From positions 1,922,001 to 1,986,000 of the forward strand of contig NZ_CP135921.1 of the NCBI RefSeq assembly GCF_032397745.1: a DNA stretch of 64,000 bases, written 5' to 3'. Source of the DNA: Bradyrhizobium prioriisuperbiae (GTDB taxonomy: Bacteria; Pseudomonadota; Alphaproteobacteria; Rhizobiales; Xanthobacteraceae). The first letter of the stretch is position 1. The number at the start of each line of letters is the position of its first letter. Position numbers and translations under genes: made by a program. Positions 9,141 to 17,738 of the stretch are shown piece after piece. The notes below the pieces were generated by a model, which was given only the letters and a program-made list of their open reading frames with translations, had not been told where the DNA came from and made no database searches.

Positions 9141-9470
9141 CCGCTGCGAAACCGGGACCATGGCGTCGCGCGAGCGACACCGATCGCACCGGTGCGATTC
9201 ATGAATTCCGCTCAATAGCCTATGTCATTCCCAGCGGGTTATGTCGTGAGATCGCGCTGGCTAACATCGTCCGACACTGGTGCGGCGCCGTACAACCCAA
9301 GGCGCCGCAAGACCCAAGGCGTGAAATCGACGATCACATTGATGTGCCTTTGGTTTGCCGCCATCCGGAGGCATCGTCACCGCGCAATAGAATCGTTCTA
9401 GATTTATTGTTTGTTTGCCAGCCTCCGATGGGAGGACCGGCAAATGCGTCGCACAATCGGAGGATTGATC
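9141..9470. other. 330-base non-coding region between the PQQ dehydrogenase and iorA genes
   Basis: It contains a perfect 16-base palindrome ATCGCACCGGTGCGAT (9183-9198) shortly after the dehydrogenase stop, which could end transcription or bind protein, and an ICE-like palindrome at 9388-9400. The second half is AT-rich and probably carries the promoter of the iorAB pair, so that pair is likely a separate transcript from the PQQ dehydrogenase. No gene is seen. Confidence 0.6.
9388..9400 (+). promoter_or_regulatory. Perfect TAGAA-TCG-TTCTA palindrome, ICE/Irr-like operator
   Basis: TAGAATCGTTCTA is a perfect inverted repeat, matching the core of the iron-control element TTTAGAA-N3-TTCTAAA bound by Irr in Bradyrhizobium relatives. 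It lies 71 bases before the start codon of the downstream [2Fe-2S] subunit gene. Control by iron status is inference from the motif and the cofactor. Confidence 0.5.
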
Positions 9471-9920
9471 ATGATCACGCTCAAGATAAACGGTGAAACC
9501 AAAACCTGGGACGGCGATCCGTCGCTGTCGTTGCTCTGGTACTTGCGCGATGAACTCGGATTGACCGGCACCAAGTTCGGTTGCGGCGAAGCCTTGTGTG
9601 GCTCTTGCACCGTGATGGTCGGCGACGACGCAGTGCGCGCCTGCATCACCGCGGTGTCCGATGTCTCGGGCGACGTGACCACCATCGAGGGCCTGCATCC
9701 GACCGGCGACCATGCCGTGCAGAAGGCGTGGCGTCAGGTCAATGTGCCGCAATGCGGCTATTGCCAGTCCGGCCAGATCATGCAGGCGGCGGCTTTGCTC
9801 AAGCAGAATGCAAGACCCTCGCACGACCAGATCCGCGAAGCCATGGCGGGCAACATCTGCCGCTGCGGCTGTTATCAGCGCATCGAGAATGCCGTGCATC
9901 TCGCATCGACGGGGGTGTGA
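9471..9920 (+). CDS. iorA: [2Fe-2S] small subunit of molybdenum hydroxylase (IorA-like), module 1
   Basis: A 149-residue two-cluster ferredoxin-like subunit. The plant-type cluster motif FGCGEALCGSCTV lies near residues 38-50 and the helical-domain cluster is carried by CGYCQSG (about 98-104) and CRCGC (about 130-134). The start ATG is chosen because ATCGGAGGA lies immediately upstream, rather than an earlier in-frame start. It has no signal peptide and is expected to be carried out of the cell by its partner's Tat signal. The large-subunit gene begins 2 bases after its stop. It relays electrons from the molybdenum site to an unidentified acceptor; no FAD subunit is encoded nearby, as is usual in the IorAB class. 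Confidence 0.92.
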   Translation: MITLKINGETKTWDGDPSLSLLWYLRDELGLTGTKFGCGEALCGSCTVMVGDDAVRACITAVSDVSGDVTTIEGLHPTGDHAVQKAWRQVNVPQCGYCQSGQIMQAAALLKQNARPSHDQIREAMAGNICRCGCYQRIENAVHLASTGV

Positions 9921-9922
9921 TC

Positions 9923-12226
9923 ATGAACAGCATCTTTCCCGTCCCGACTCCCGCCAAGGTCGAAATCATATCCCGCCGCAGTGTGCTGAAAGGCCTCGGC
10001 CTGATCGGCAGCTTCGTGCTGGCGGCCCCCGTGATGACGCGCGGCGCGTTCGCAGCCTACACCACCGGTGCCGACAAGATGCCGCATGGCACCGTGGTCG
10101 ATCCGCGCATCTTCGTGGCCATCGCGCCCGACGGCATCGTCACCATCCTGGCGCATCGCGCCGAGATGGGCACCGGCGTGCGCACCAGCCTGCCGCTGAT
10201 GGTCGCGGAGGAAATGGAAGCCGACTGGTCGCGCGTGCGCGTGCAGCAGGCGCCGGGCAATGAGGCCAAATACGGCAATCAGGATACCGACGGCTCGCGC
10301 AGCACCCGGCATTATCTGATTCCGATGCGCCAGATCGGCGCGTCGGCCCGCGCCATGCTGGAGGCCGCCGCCGCCAAGCGCTGGGGTGTGCCTGTCGCCG
10401 AGGTCAGGGCCACCAACCACGAAGTGGTCCATGCCAGCAGCGGCCGCAAGCTCGGTTTCGGCGATCTCGCCGCTGATGCCGCCGCGCAGCCGGTGCCGGC
10501 CATCGCGGATCTCAAGCTCAAGAGCCCGAAGGATTTCCGTTATCTCGGCAAGGGCCAGGTCAGTATTGTCGATCTGCACGATATCACCACCGGCAAGGCG
10601 CATTACGGCATCGACACCCGCCTGCCCGGCATGAAGTACGCCGTGATCGCGCGGCCTCCGGTCACCGGCGGCAAGTTGAAGTCGTTCGATGCGGCGGAGG
10701 CGCTGAAGGTTCCCGGCGTCGAAAAGGTGATGGAGGTGCAGGGCTGGCCCTGGCCTTCCAAGTTTCAGCCACTCGGCGGCGTCGCCGTAATCGCGCGCAA
10801 CACCGGCGCGGCGATCAAGGGGCGCGACGCCCTGAAGATCGAATGGGACGACGGCCCCAACGCGAGTTACGATTCGGTGGCCTATCGCGCCATGCTCGAA
10901 GAGGCTGCGCGAAAACCCGGCAAGGTGGTGCGCAATGACGGCGACGTCGAGGCCGCGCTGAAGAGCGCCGACAAGGTGATTGTCGGCGAGTATTATTTGC
11001 CGCATCTCGCCCATGCCAGCATGGAGCCGCCGGTGGCGGTGGCCAATGTGACCGACGGCAAGGCCGAGATCTGGGCGCCGGTGCAAAGCGCCGGCGGCAC
11101 CCGCGAGGATGTGGCGAAAACGCTCGGCATTCCCGAGGACAACGTGACGGTCAATGTCACGCTGCTCGGCGGTGGTTTCGGCCGCAAGTCAAAGTGCGAC
11201 TTCGCGATCGAGGCAGCGCTGTTGTCAAAGACCCTGGGCGCACCGGTGAAGGTGCAGTGGACGCGGGAAGACGACATTCGTCATGACTTCCTGCACACGG
11301 TGTCGGCGGAACGCATCGAGGCCGGCCTCGACAAGAGCGGCAAGGTGATTGCCTGGCGGCATCGCAGCGCGGCGCCGACCATCGCCTCCACCTTTGCCGC
11401 CGGCGCCAAGAACGAAGCACCGTTCGAGCTCGGCATGGGCCTTGTCGACATGCCGTTCGAGATCGCCAACATCCGCTGCGAGAATCCGGACGTCGCCGCC
11501 TATACACGGATCGGCTGGTTCCGCTCGGTGTCGAACATCCCGCACGGCTTTGCGGTGCAATCGATGGTCGGCGAACTGGCGCATGCGACGGGACGCGACC
11601 AGAAGGACATGCTGCTGGAGCTGATCGGCAAGCCGCGGATCGTCAAGCTCAACGATTCGGTGAAGGACCTCTGGAACTACGGCGAGCCGCTGGACAGCTA
11701 TCCGATCGATGCCGGCCGGCTGCGCCGCGTGGTGGAGATGGTGGCCGAGAAGGGCGGCTGGGGCCGCAGCGTGCCGAAGGGCCATGGGCTGGGCATCGCC
11801 GTGCACCGCAGCTTCGTCAGCTACATCGCGACCATCGTCGAGGTGGCGATCGGCGACAAGGGCGAGATATCTGTGCCGCGCGTCGACACCGCGATCGACT
11901 GCGGCACGTTCATCAATCCGGAACGGATCCAGTCGCAGATCGAAGGCGCCGCGATCATGGGCCTGAGTCTTGCCAAGCACGGTGCGATTACGTTCAAGAA
12001 CGGCCGGGTCGAACAAGGCAACTTCGACGACTTCCCCGTGGTGCGGATGGACGAGGCACCGCTGATCACCCACGTCCATATCGTGCCAGCGGATGAAGAC
12101 ACCCCGCCAAGCGGCGTCGGCGAACCCGGCGTGCCGCCGTTCGCGCCGGCGCTGGTCAACGCGATCTTCGCCGCGACCGGAAAGCGGATTCGGACGCTGC
12201 CGATCGGCAAGCAGCTGGAGACGTGA
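9923..12226 (+). CDS. iorB: Tat-exported molybdopterin subunit, IorB/isoquinoline 1-oxidoreductase-beta family, module 1
   Basis: A 767-residue catalytic subunit. The N-terminus carries a Tat signal ([10 protein letters not shown], residues 17-26) followed by a hydrophobic stretch to about 48, so the folded IorAB pair should be exported. The Moco domain shows [12 protein letters not shown] and the catalytic-glutamate loop [12 protein letters not shown] near the C-terminus. Members of this family oxidise aldehydes or hydroxylate N-heterocycles and donate electrons to cytochromes or quinone. Placement after a PQQ dehydrogenase suggests aldehyde oxidation, which is inference. A strong terminator follows. 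A second iorAB pair occurs at 50313-53095 on the other strand next to another PQQ dehydrogenase. Confidence 0.92.
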   Translation: MNSIFPVPTPAKVEIISRRSVLKGLGLIGSFVLAAPVMTRGAFAAYTTGADKMPHGTVVDPRIFVAIAPDGIVTILAHRAEMGTGVRTSLPLMVAEEMEADWSRVRVQQAPGNEAKYGNQDTDGSRSTRHYLIPMRQIGASARAMLEAAAAKRWGVPVAEVRATNHEVVHASSGRKLGFGDLAADAAAQPVPAIADLKLKSPKDFRYLGKGQVSIVDLHDITTGKAHYGIDTRLPGMKYAVIARPPVTGGKLKSFDAAEALKVPGVEKVMEVQGWPWPSKFQPLGGVAVIARNTGAAIKGRDALKIEWDDGPNASYDSVAYRAMLEEAARKPGKVVRNDGDVEAALKSADKVIVGEYYLPHLAHASMEPPVAVANVTDGKAEIWAPVQSAGGTREDVAKTLGIPEDNVTVNVTLLGGGFGRKSKCDFAIEAALLSKTLGAPVKVQWTREDDIRHDFLHTVSAERIEAGLDKSGKVIAWRHRSAAPTIASTFAAGAKNEAPFELGMGLVDMPFEIANIRCENPDVAAYTRIGWFRSVSNIPHGFAVQSMVGELAHATGRDQKDMLLELIGKPRIVKLNDSVKDLWNYGEPLDSYPIDAGRLRRVVEMVAEKGGWGRSVPKGHGLGIAVHRSFVSYIATIVEVAIGDKGEISVPRVDTAIDCGTFINPERIQSQIEGAAIMGLSLAKHGAITFKNGRVEQGNFDDFPVVRMDEAPLITHVHIVPADEDTPPSGVGEPGVPPFAPALVNAIFAATGKRIRTLPIGKQLET

Positions 12227-12266
12227 GGTCGGAGTCGATCTGAAAGAATCGACGAATGAATATAAG

Positions 12267-12299
12267 CGGCGGATTGTCTTTAGACGATCCGCCGTTTTT
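12267..12299 (+). terminator. Rho-independent terminator after iorB (module 1)
   Basis: Stem CGGCGGAT (12267-12274) pairs with ATCCGCCG (12287-12294); the inner bases GTC/GAC extend it, leaving a small loop, and five T residues follow directly (12295-12299). It stands 40 bases after the iorB stop on the plus strand. Confidence 0.9.
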
Positions 12300-12402
12300 C
12301 TTGATGGTGCCAGGGATGGGAATACCCAGCTCCGAATTCAATGTCATCGCCCGGCTTGCCTGCTTGCAGCGTCATGCCGAGGCAGACTCAAGGCGACTCA
12401 CA

Positions 12403-12798
12403 TCACAACACCAGTTGCGTCTGCGTCACCACCGCGACCAGTTTCCCCTCAGCCGTCGTGATCCGCGTCTGCCACACCTGCGTGCGGCGGCCGCGGTGGA
12501 CCGGGGTGGTTTCGCCGACCAGACGATTGCCGAGCGGGCCGGCGCCGATGAAATTGGTCTTGCTCTCGATGGTGGTGGTGCCGGCACCTTCTTTCAGGTT
12601 GGCGACGGTGCCGATCGCGCCCAGCGTATCGGCAAAGGCCATCACCGCGCCGCCATGCACCACGTCGGGCCGGGTGCAGAGTTCGGGACGCACCACCATA
12701 TGGGCGACGATTTTTTCGGGCTCGGCGCTGACCAGCTCGATGCCCAGCAAGGTTGCGAAAGGAAGCGGCCGTTCCCTGAGTTGCTGCAGCAGATCCAT
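12403..12798 (-). CDS. PaaI-family hotdog-fold thioesterase
   Basis: A 131-residue single hotdog domain of normal length. The signature VVHGGAVMAFADTLGAIG (about residues 46-63) holds the active-site HGG and the acidic residue of the long helix. Members hydrolyse aryl- or acyl-CoA thioesters in the cytoplasm. GGGGAGA lies about 10 bases before the start. It shares its strand with the Lrp-type regulator gene 88 bases upstream and converges on the iorAB terminator. Confidence 0.9.
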   Translation of the reverse strand: MDLLQQLRERPLPFATLLGIELVSAEPEKIVAHMVVRPELCTRPDVVHGGAVMAFADTLGAIGTVANLKEGAGTTTIESKTNFIGAGPLGNRLVGETTPVHRGRRTQVWQTRITTAEGKLVAVVTQTQLVL

Positions 12799-12886
12799 GT
12801 CGGCGTCTCCCCGTTTTGATTTGATATTGTGATTGCCGGCATCATGTCAGCGGCGCTGGCGCCGCGGCAAGGGGCAAGATCGAGGG

Positions 12887-13360
12887 TTATGATTTCGCCT
12901 TGATATAACTGGTCGGAACCGCTGTCGTGAACTTGAGCTCTTCCATCGCGATGGACGAGTTGACGTCGGAGAACTCCAGCCGCTTGATCATGCGCTGATA
13001 GACCGCGTCGTAGGTTTCAATGTCGGGCACCACGATGCGCAGCAGATAGTCGGTCTCGCCGGTGAGCCGCCAAGCTTCGACGATCTCGGGAATATCGGCA
13101 ATCACCCGGCGAAACGCCTGCAGCCATGCGGCCTCGTGACGTGGCGCCTTGACCGATACGAACACCGTCATCGGCAGATTGACCTTGCGCCGGTTCAACA
13201 GCGCCACGCGCCGGTCGATGACACCATCGTCCTCGAGCCGCCGGATCCGTCGCCAGCAGGGCGCGACACTCAACCCCACCTTGTCGGCAATGGTGGCGAC
13301 CGGCACCATCGCATCGGCCTGCAGGATATCGAGGATTCGGCGGTCGATCGCATCCATCAC
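12887..13360 (-). CDS. Lrp/AsnC-family transcriptional regulator
   Basis: A 157-residue feast/famine regulator. The N-terminal winged HTH spans about residues 4-55 (RRILDILQADAMVPVATIADKVGLS) and the C-terminal RAM ligand-binding domain about 70-145 (ETDYLLRIVVPDIETYD). Such proteins sense amino acids and often control the divergent gene, here an Asp/Glu racemase-like enzyme. Two perfect inverted repeats lie just upstream of its start in the shared intergenic region, suggesting autoregulation. Confidence 0.93.
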   Translation of the reverse strand: MMDAIDRRILDILQADAMVPVATIADKVGLSVAPCWRRIRRLEDDGVIDRRVALLNRRKVNLPMTVFVSVKAPRHEAAWLQAFRRVIADIPEIVEAWRLTGETDYLLRIVVPDIETYDAVYQRMIKRLEFSDVNSSIAMEELKFTTAVPTSYIKAKS

Positions 13361-13372
13361 GGTCGCCCTTCC

Positions 13373-13409
13373 AATAGGCAGGATGCCTATTTCTTATTCT
13401 GATGAATAA
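13373..13409. promoter_or_regulatory. Two adjacent perfect inverted repeats, candidate Lrp-type operators
   Basis: AATAGGC-AGGAT-GCCTATT (13373-13391) and TTATTC-TGAT-GAATAA (13394-13409) are perfect palindromic pairs whose centres are about 20 bases (two helical turns) apart. They lie 12-50 bases upstream of the regulator's start and about 140 bases upstream of the divergent racemase gene, in markedly AT-rich DNA. This spacing suits the cooperative binding of octameric Lrp-type proteins. Binding is inferred. Confidence 0.55.
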
Positions 13410-13550
13410 TTGATAATTAATATCCTATAATCAAGATTTTGAGCAATAATTTTTCTTTCCGGTCCGATTTTCGGGAAACAACGACACCCTCTTTGCAAGA
13501 TCAGCTTGTTATCGTTGCGCCACGGATTCGAAACCAGAAGGCGGACGGGC

Positions 13551-14273
13551 ATGCGGACGATCGGGCTATTGGGCGGGATGAGCTGGGAGAGCACCGCGGT
13601 GTACTACCGGCGGATCAACGAACTGACGCGCGATCGCCTCGGCGGCCTGCATTCCGCCGAGGTGCTGATGCGCTCGGTCAACTTCGACACCATCGTGGCG
13701 CTGCAGCAGGCGGATGCCTGGGACAAGGCCGGCGCAGTGCTCGCGGGTTTCGCGCGCGACCTGGAAGCCGCCGGCGCGGCTTGCATCGTGATCTGCACCA
13801 ACACCATGCACAAGCTGGCCGACACCGTGCAAAGCGCCATCAGCGTGCCGCTGCTGCACATTACCGACGTCACCGGGCAGGCGGTCAAGGCCGCGGGTGT
13901 GAAGCGGCCGCTGCTGCTCGCCACCCGCTACACCATGGAGCAGGACTTCTATCTGTCGCAATTGCGGACCAAGCACGGCATCGCCGCCATGGTGCCGGAT
14001 GCGGAGGACCGCACCATCGTTCACGATATCATCTTCGGCGAACTCTGCCGCGGGATCGTGCGCGACGAGTCGCGGCAGCGCTATCTGGACGTCATCGCCA
14101 AGGCGCGGGCGGCGGGCGCCGACGGCGTGATCCTCGGCTGCACCGAGATCGGGCTTTTGATCGGACCGAATGATCTGAACCTGCCGACCTTCGATTCCAC
14201 GCTGCTGCATGCGGATTCCGCCGTCGCCTTCGCGCTGGCGCAGGATGACGCACCCCAGCGCAATGCCGCATAA
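13551..14273 (+). CDS. Aspartate/glutamate racemase family protein
   Basis: A 240-residue protein with both catalytic-cysteine motifs of the family: VICTNTMHK (about residues 82-90) and LGCTEIGLL (about 194-202). The N-terminal GLLGGMSWEST is typical of the YgeA/RacX group of broad amino-acid racemases. The chosen ATG begins the conserved region directly, whereas an upstream in-frame start adds 15 unlike residues. It acts in the cytoplasm, cofactor-independently, on aspartate, glutamate or related amino acids. It is divergent from an Lrp-type regulator gene, which is its probable controller. Confidence 0.9.
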   Translation: MRTIGLLGGMSWESTAVYYRRINELTRDRLGGLHSAEVLMRSVNFDTIVALQQADAWDKAGAVLAGFARDLEAAGAACIVICTNTMHKLADTVQSAISVPLLHITDVTGQAVKAAGVKRPLLLATRYTMEQDFYLSQLRTKHGIAAMVPDAEDRTIVHDIIFGELCRGIVRDESRQRYLDVIAKARAAGADGVILGCTEIGLLIGPNDLNLPTFDSTLLHADSAVAFALAQDDAPQRNAA

Positions 14274-14411
14274 CACCGGCATGACGCCTGCATCCGCCGC
14301 GGTTCTCCATCGGACACGTTTCACGCTAAGAAGCACCCGCCCCACCCCATCGGCCCATCACCGGCGGCAGGGAATCGTCGCGTCATTTGCGAAGCGAAAC
14401 ACCAGGATCTG

Positions 14412-16709
14412 ATGTCCATTGCCCGAACCCCTTCCCTTGCCCACTGGGGCGCGTTCAACGCGCTGGTGGAGAACGGCCGGGTGATCGGATGCGAGCCCTT
14501 CGCCCGTGATGCGCGGCCATCGCCGATGCTGACCGCCATGCCGGAAATGGTGCACTCGCCTTTGCGGATTGCCCGGCCGGCGATCCGCGACGGCTGGCGC
14601 GAGGGGCGGCCGCGCAGCGGCACCGACCGCTTTCGGGAAGTGGATTGGGACGAGGCGCTCGATCTCGTCGCCGCGGAGTTGACGCGGGTGCGCGGCAGCC
14701 ATGGCGACAGCGCGATTTTTGGCGGCTCCTACGGCTGGTCGTCGGCGGGACGCCTGCATCATGCGCGCACCCTGGTGCGCCGCTTCCTGTTTCTCGGCGG
14801 CGGCTGCGTCGACCAGATCGGAAACTACAGCTGGGGCGCGGCGCAGTTTCTGCTGCCCCATGTGATCGGCACCTATCAACCGGTCACGGGACGCGTGACG
14901 GACTGGAACTCGGTGGTCAAGCACACCCGCCTGGTGATTGCGTTCGGCGGACTGCGTCTCGAGAACAGCCAGGTGACCTCCGGCGGCACCGGCTCGCACG
15001 TGCTGGAAACATGGCTCGACCGGGCCAAAGCCGCCGGCATCGAATTCGTCGTGATCAGCCCCAACCGTGCGGATGCGCCGGTATCGCTCGATGCCCAATG
15101 GCTCGCGATCCGCCCGAACACCGACACCGCGCTGATGCTGGCGCTGGCGCACACGCTGCTGGTCGAACAGCGGCACGACGCCGCATTCCTGGCGCGCTAT
15201 TGCACCGGCTTCGAAACGCTGCAGCGCTATCTGCTGGGCGAGGATGACTCCACGCCCAAGGACGCGGACTGGGCCGCCGCAATCTGCGGCATCGATGCGG
15301 ACAGCATTCTTAGTCTCGCGCGGCGCGCGGCGGAGACCCGCAGCCTGATCACCTGCACATGGTCGCTGCAACGCGCCCATCATGGCGAACAACCCTACTG
15401 GGCGGCGATCGCGCTCTCCGCGATGCTCGGCGGCATCGGCCTGCCGGGCGGCGGCTTCGCCTTCGGCCACGGCTCGCTCAGCGGCGTCGGCGTGCCGCGC
15501 GCGGACCTGCCGGGCCCGGAAATCGCGACGCCGCCGAATCCAGCCGGCAGCGCCATTCCGGTCGCGCGTATCGCCGACATGCTGCTCGACCCCAACGGCT
15601 CCTATGAATTCAACGGCCGCCGCGGCGTCTATCCCGACATCCGTCTGATCTATTGGGCCGGTGGCAATCCCTTCCATCATCACCAGGACCTCAACCGCCT
15701 GCGCAAGGCGTGGCAAAAGCCCGAAACCATCATCGTGCACGACAGCTGGTGGACGCCGACCGTGCGTCATGCCGACATCGTGCTGCCGGCGACCACGTCG
15801 CTGGAGCGCAACGATGTCGGCGGCTCCTCGCGCGATCCCTTCGTGTTCGCGATGCACCGCGCCATCGCACCGGTGGGAGATGCCAAGGATGACTTCGAAA
15901 TCTTCCGCGATCTCGCGACCCGCCTCGGTTATGAGGATACCTTCACCGAAGGCCGCGACGAGATGGCCTGGTGCCGCCACATCTATGAGCGCGTGCGGAC
16001 AGGCTCCGCGCGGAAGAATGTCGCGCTGCCGGACTTCGAGACATTCTGGGCCGACGGCTTTGTCGAGCTGCCGTTACCCGACGAAGACTTCGTGCTGTTC
16101 GACGATTTCCGCCGGGATCCGCAGCTTCATCCGCTGAAGACACCGTCCGGCAAGATCGAGATCGCGTCAAAGGCCATCGCCGGCTTCGGCTATGCGGACT
16201 GCCCGGCGCATCCGGCCTGGCTGCCGCCGGCGGAATGGCTCGGCAGCAGCACGGCCGAGCGCTGGCCGCTGCACCTGATCACCCATCAACCCGCCGGCCG
16301 GCTGCATAGCCAGCTGGACCCGGCGTCCGTCTCGCGCGGTCACAAGCTGCACGGACGCGAACGGATCCGCCTGCATCCGAACGACGCGGATCCCCGCGGC
16401 ATCAGGACCGGCGACATCGTCCGGGTGTTCAATGACCGCGGCGCGTGCCTCGCAGCCGCCGAGCTCGACACCGCCGTGCTGCCGCGGGTCGCCATCATGG
16501 CCACCGGTGCGTGGTTCGATCCTGCACACGCTGACGGAGAACCCGAGCGGCACGGCAATCCCAACGTTCTCACACTCGATATCGGGACATCCCGGCTGAC
16601 CCAGGGCCCGAGCGCGCTCAGCGCGCTGATCGAGATCGAACGCTGGGACGCTCCGCTGCCGCCGGTGGAGGCCTGGACCCCGCCACGGCTCGCCACCCGC
16701 GGGCAATGA
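14412..16709 (+). CDS. Cytoplasmic molybdopterin S/N-oxide reductase (BisC/TorZ-like)
   Basis: A 765-residue bis-MGD oxidoreductase of the DMSO-reductase family. FGGSYGWSSAGRLHHA (about residues 98-113) places a serine where family members ligate molybdenum, as in BisC, DorA and TorA. VIGTYQPVTGRVTDWNSVV and the dinucleotide-binding C-terminal domain (about 640-740) also fit. There is no Tat signal and no N-terminal FeS cysteine motif, which matches the cytoplasmic BisC (biotin/methionine sulfoxide reductase) group. The start follows AGGAT. A DapA-family gene starts 72 bases after its stop, so it may head or belong to the downstream catabolic operon. The substrate is unknown. Confidence 0.88.
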   Translation: MSIARTPSLAHWGAFNALVENGRVIGCEPFARDARPSPMLTAMPEMVHSPLRIARPAIRDGWREGRPRSGTDRFREVDWDEALDLVAAELTRVRGSHGDSAIFGGSYGWSSAGRLHHARTLVRRFLFLGGGCVDQIGNYSWGAAQFLLPHVIGTYQPVTGRVTDWNSVVKHTRLVIAFGGLRLENSQVTSGGTGSHVLETWLDRAKAAGIEFVVISPNRADAPVSLDAQWLAIRPNTDTALMLALAHTLLVEQRHDAAFLARYCTGFETLQRYLLGEDDSTPKDADWAAAICGIDADSILSLARRAAETRSLITCTWSLQRAHHGEQPYWAAIALSAMLGGIGLPGGGFAFGHGSLSGVGVPRADLPGPEIATPPNPAGSAIPVARIADMLLDPNGSYEFNGRRGVYPDIRLIYWAGGNPFHHHQDLNRLRKAWQKPETIIVHDSWWTPTVRHADIVLPATTSLERNDVGGSSRDPFVFAMHRAIAPVGDAKDDFEIFRDLATRLGYEDTFTEGRDEMAWCRHIYERVRTGSARKNVALPDFETFWADGFVELPLPDEDFVLFDDFRRDPQLHPLKTPSGKIEIASKAIAGFGYADCPAHPAWLPPAEWLGSSTAERWPLHLITHQPAGRLHSQLDPASVSRGHKLHGRERIRLHPNDADPRGIRTGDIVRVFNDRGACLAAAELDTAVLPRVAIMATGAWFDPAHADGEPERHGNPNVLTLDIGTSRLTQGPSALSALIEIERWDAPLPPVEAWTPPRLATRGQ

Positions 16710-16781
16710 AATACGAGACATTCGCCTGACAATCGCAACCGACAACCGCTAGACTGCCAGAAATCGAAAAGGAGACATGAG

Positions 16782-17723
16782 ATGTCGAACAAAAAGCTGA
16801 CCGGTTCCTTCGTCGCCCTGATCACCCCCTTCAACAAGGACGGCTCGGTGGACTTCGCGGCATTCCGCTCCCTGCTCAAGTTTCACGAGGACAACGGCAC
16901 CAGCGCGATCCTGATCATGGGCTCGACCGGCGAAAGCTCGATGCTGTCGCCTGAGGAAAAGAAGCAGATCATCGTCGAGACCGCGAAGATGAAGACCGGC
17001 CGCATGCCGATCTTCTTCGGCTGCACCGGCAACAACACCGACACCACCATCGCCAACGTGAAGTTCGCCAAGGACAACGGCGCCGACGGCGCGATCTTGG
17101 CCGCGCCCGCCTACATCTGCGCCCCCGAAGACGATATCGAGCGCTTCTTCCTCGACGTGGCCGACGCCACCGACCTGCCGCTCGGCATCTACAACAACCC
17201 GCCGCGGGTGAAGAGCGACCTGCACTGGGATCACCTGCTGCGCATCTTCAAGCACCCGAACTATGTGGTGCACAAGGAATCCACCGGCCGTGTCGGCCAG
17301 GTGGCGCAGGTGCTGGCCGGCAAGCCCACCGTCGCCGTGATGTGCTGCGACAGCCCCAATCTCGGCCTGGTGGTGCCGACCATGAGCCTCGGCGGCCACG
17401 GCACCGCCAACATGACCGGCAATATCGCGCCCGGCGAAATGGCCACCATCTCCAAGCCATGGACCAGCTACAGCGAAGCCGAAGGCTTCAAGAATGCCTA
17501 TCTCGGCCTGCTGCCGCTGCTGCACTACACTTACTCCGCGATCAATCCGGTGGCGGTGAAGTCGCTGATGAAGGCGCTGGGCATGCCGGCGGGCGACCTG
17601 CGCAAGCCGCTGACCAACCTCGAGGGCGAGGCGCTGGCCAAGGGCATCCGCATCGTCCAGGAGCTCGGCCTCGACAAGCGCTACGGCTACAACATCAAGC
17701 CGCTGTCGGCCGTCGCCGCCTAA
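16782..17723 (+). CDS. Dihydrodipicolinate synthase/N-acetylneuraminate lyase family protein
   Basis: A 313-residue class I aldolase-type TIM barrel. The Schiff-base lysine lies in VVHKESTG (about residue 165), the tyrosine in GIYNNPPR (about 137), and the pyruvate-binding loop is GSTGESSML (about 47-55). A strong AAAGGAGA ribosome site precedes the ATG. Although DapA-like, its setting among an SDR, a Bug solute-binding protein and a DadA-type oxidase points to a catabolic 2-oxo-acid lyase or dehydratase rather than lysine synthesis. The next gene starts 15 bases after its stop. Confidence 0.88.
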   Translation: MSNKKLTGSFVALITPFNKDGSVDFAAFRSLLKFHEDNGTSAILIMGSTGESSMLSPEEKKQIIVETAKMKTGRMPIFFGCTGNNTDTTIANVKFAKDNGADGAILAAPAYICAPEDDIERFFLDVADATDLPLGIYNNPPRVKSDLHWDHLLRIFKHPNYVVHKESTGRVGQVAQVLAGKPTVAVMCCDSPNLGLVVPTMSLGGHGTANMTGNIAPGEMATISKPWTSYSEAEGFKNAYLGLLPLLHYTYSAINPVAVKSLMKALGMPAGDLRKPLTNLEGEALAKGIRIVQELGLDKRYGYNIKPLSAVAA

Positions 17724-17738
17724 GGGATCGACGCACCC

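Noticed and set aside
14358..15980. 540-codon open frame on the minus strand across the BisC-type gene
   Set aside because: It is antisense to an enzyme with intact catalytic motifs, has low-complexity His/Arg/Gly-rich translation and no ribosome site; such long shadows are common at this GC content.
16782..17723. Biosynthetic dapA (lysine pathway)
   Set aside because: Catalytic lysine is present but the gene sits in a catabolic run and the pyruvate loop differs (GSTGESSML); the general family name is safer.
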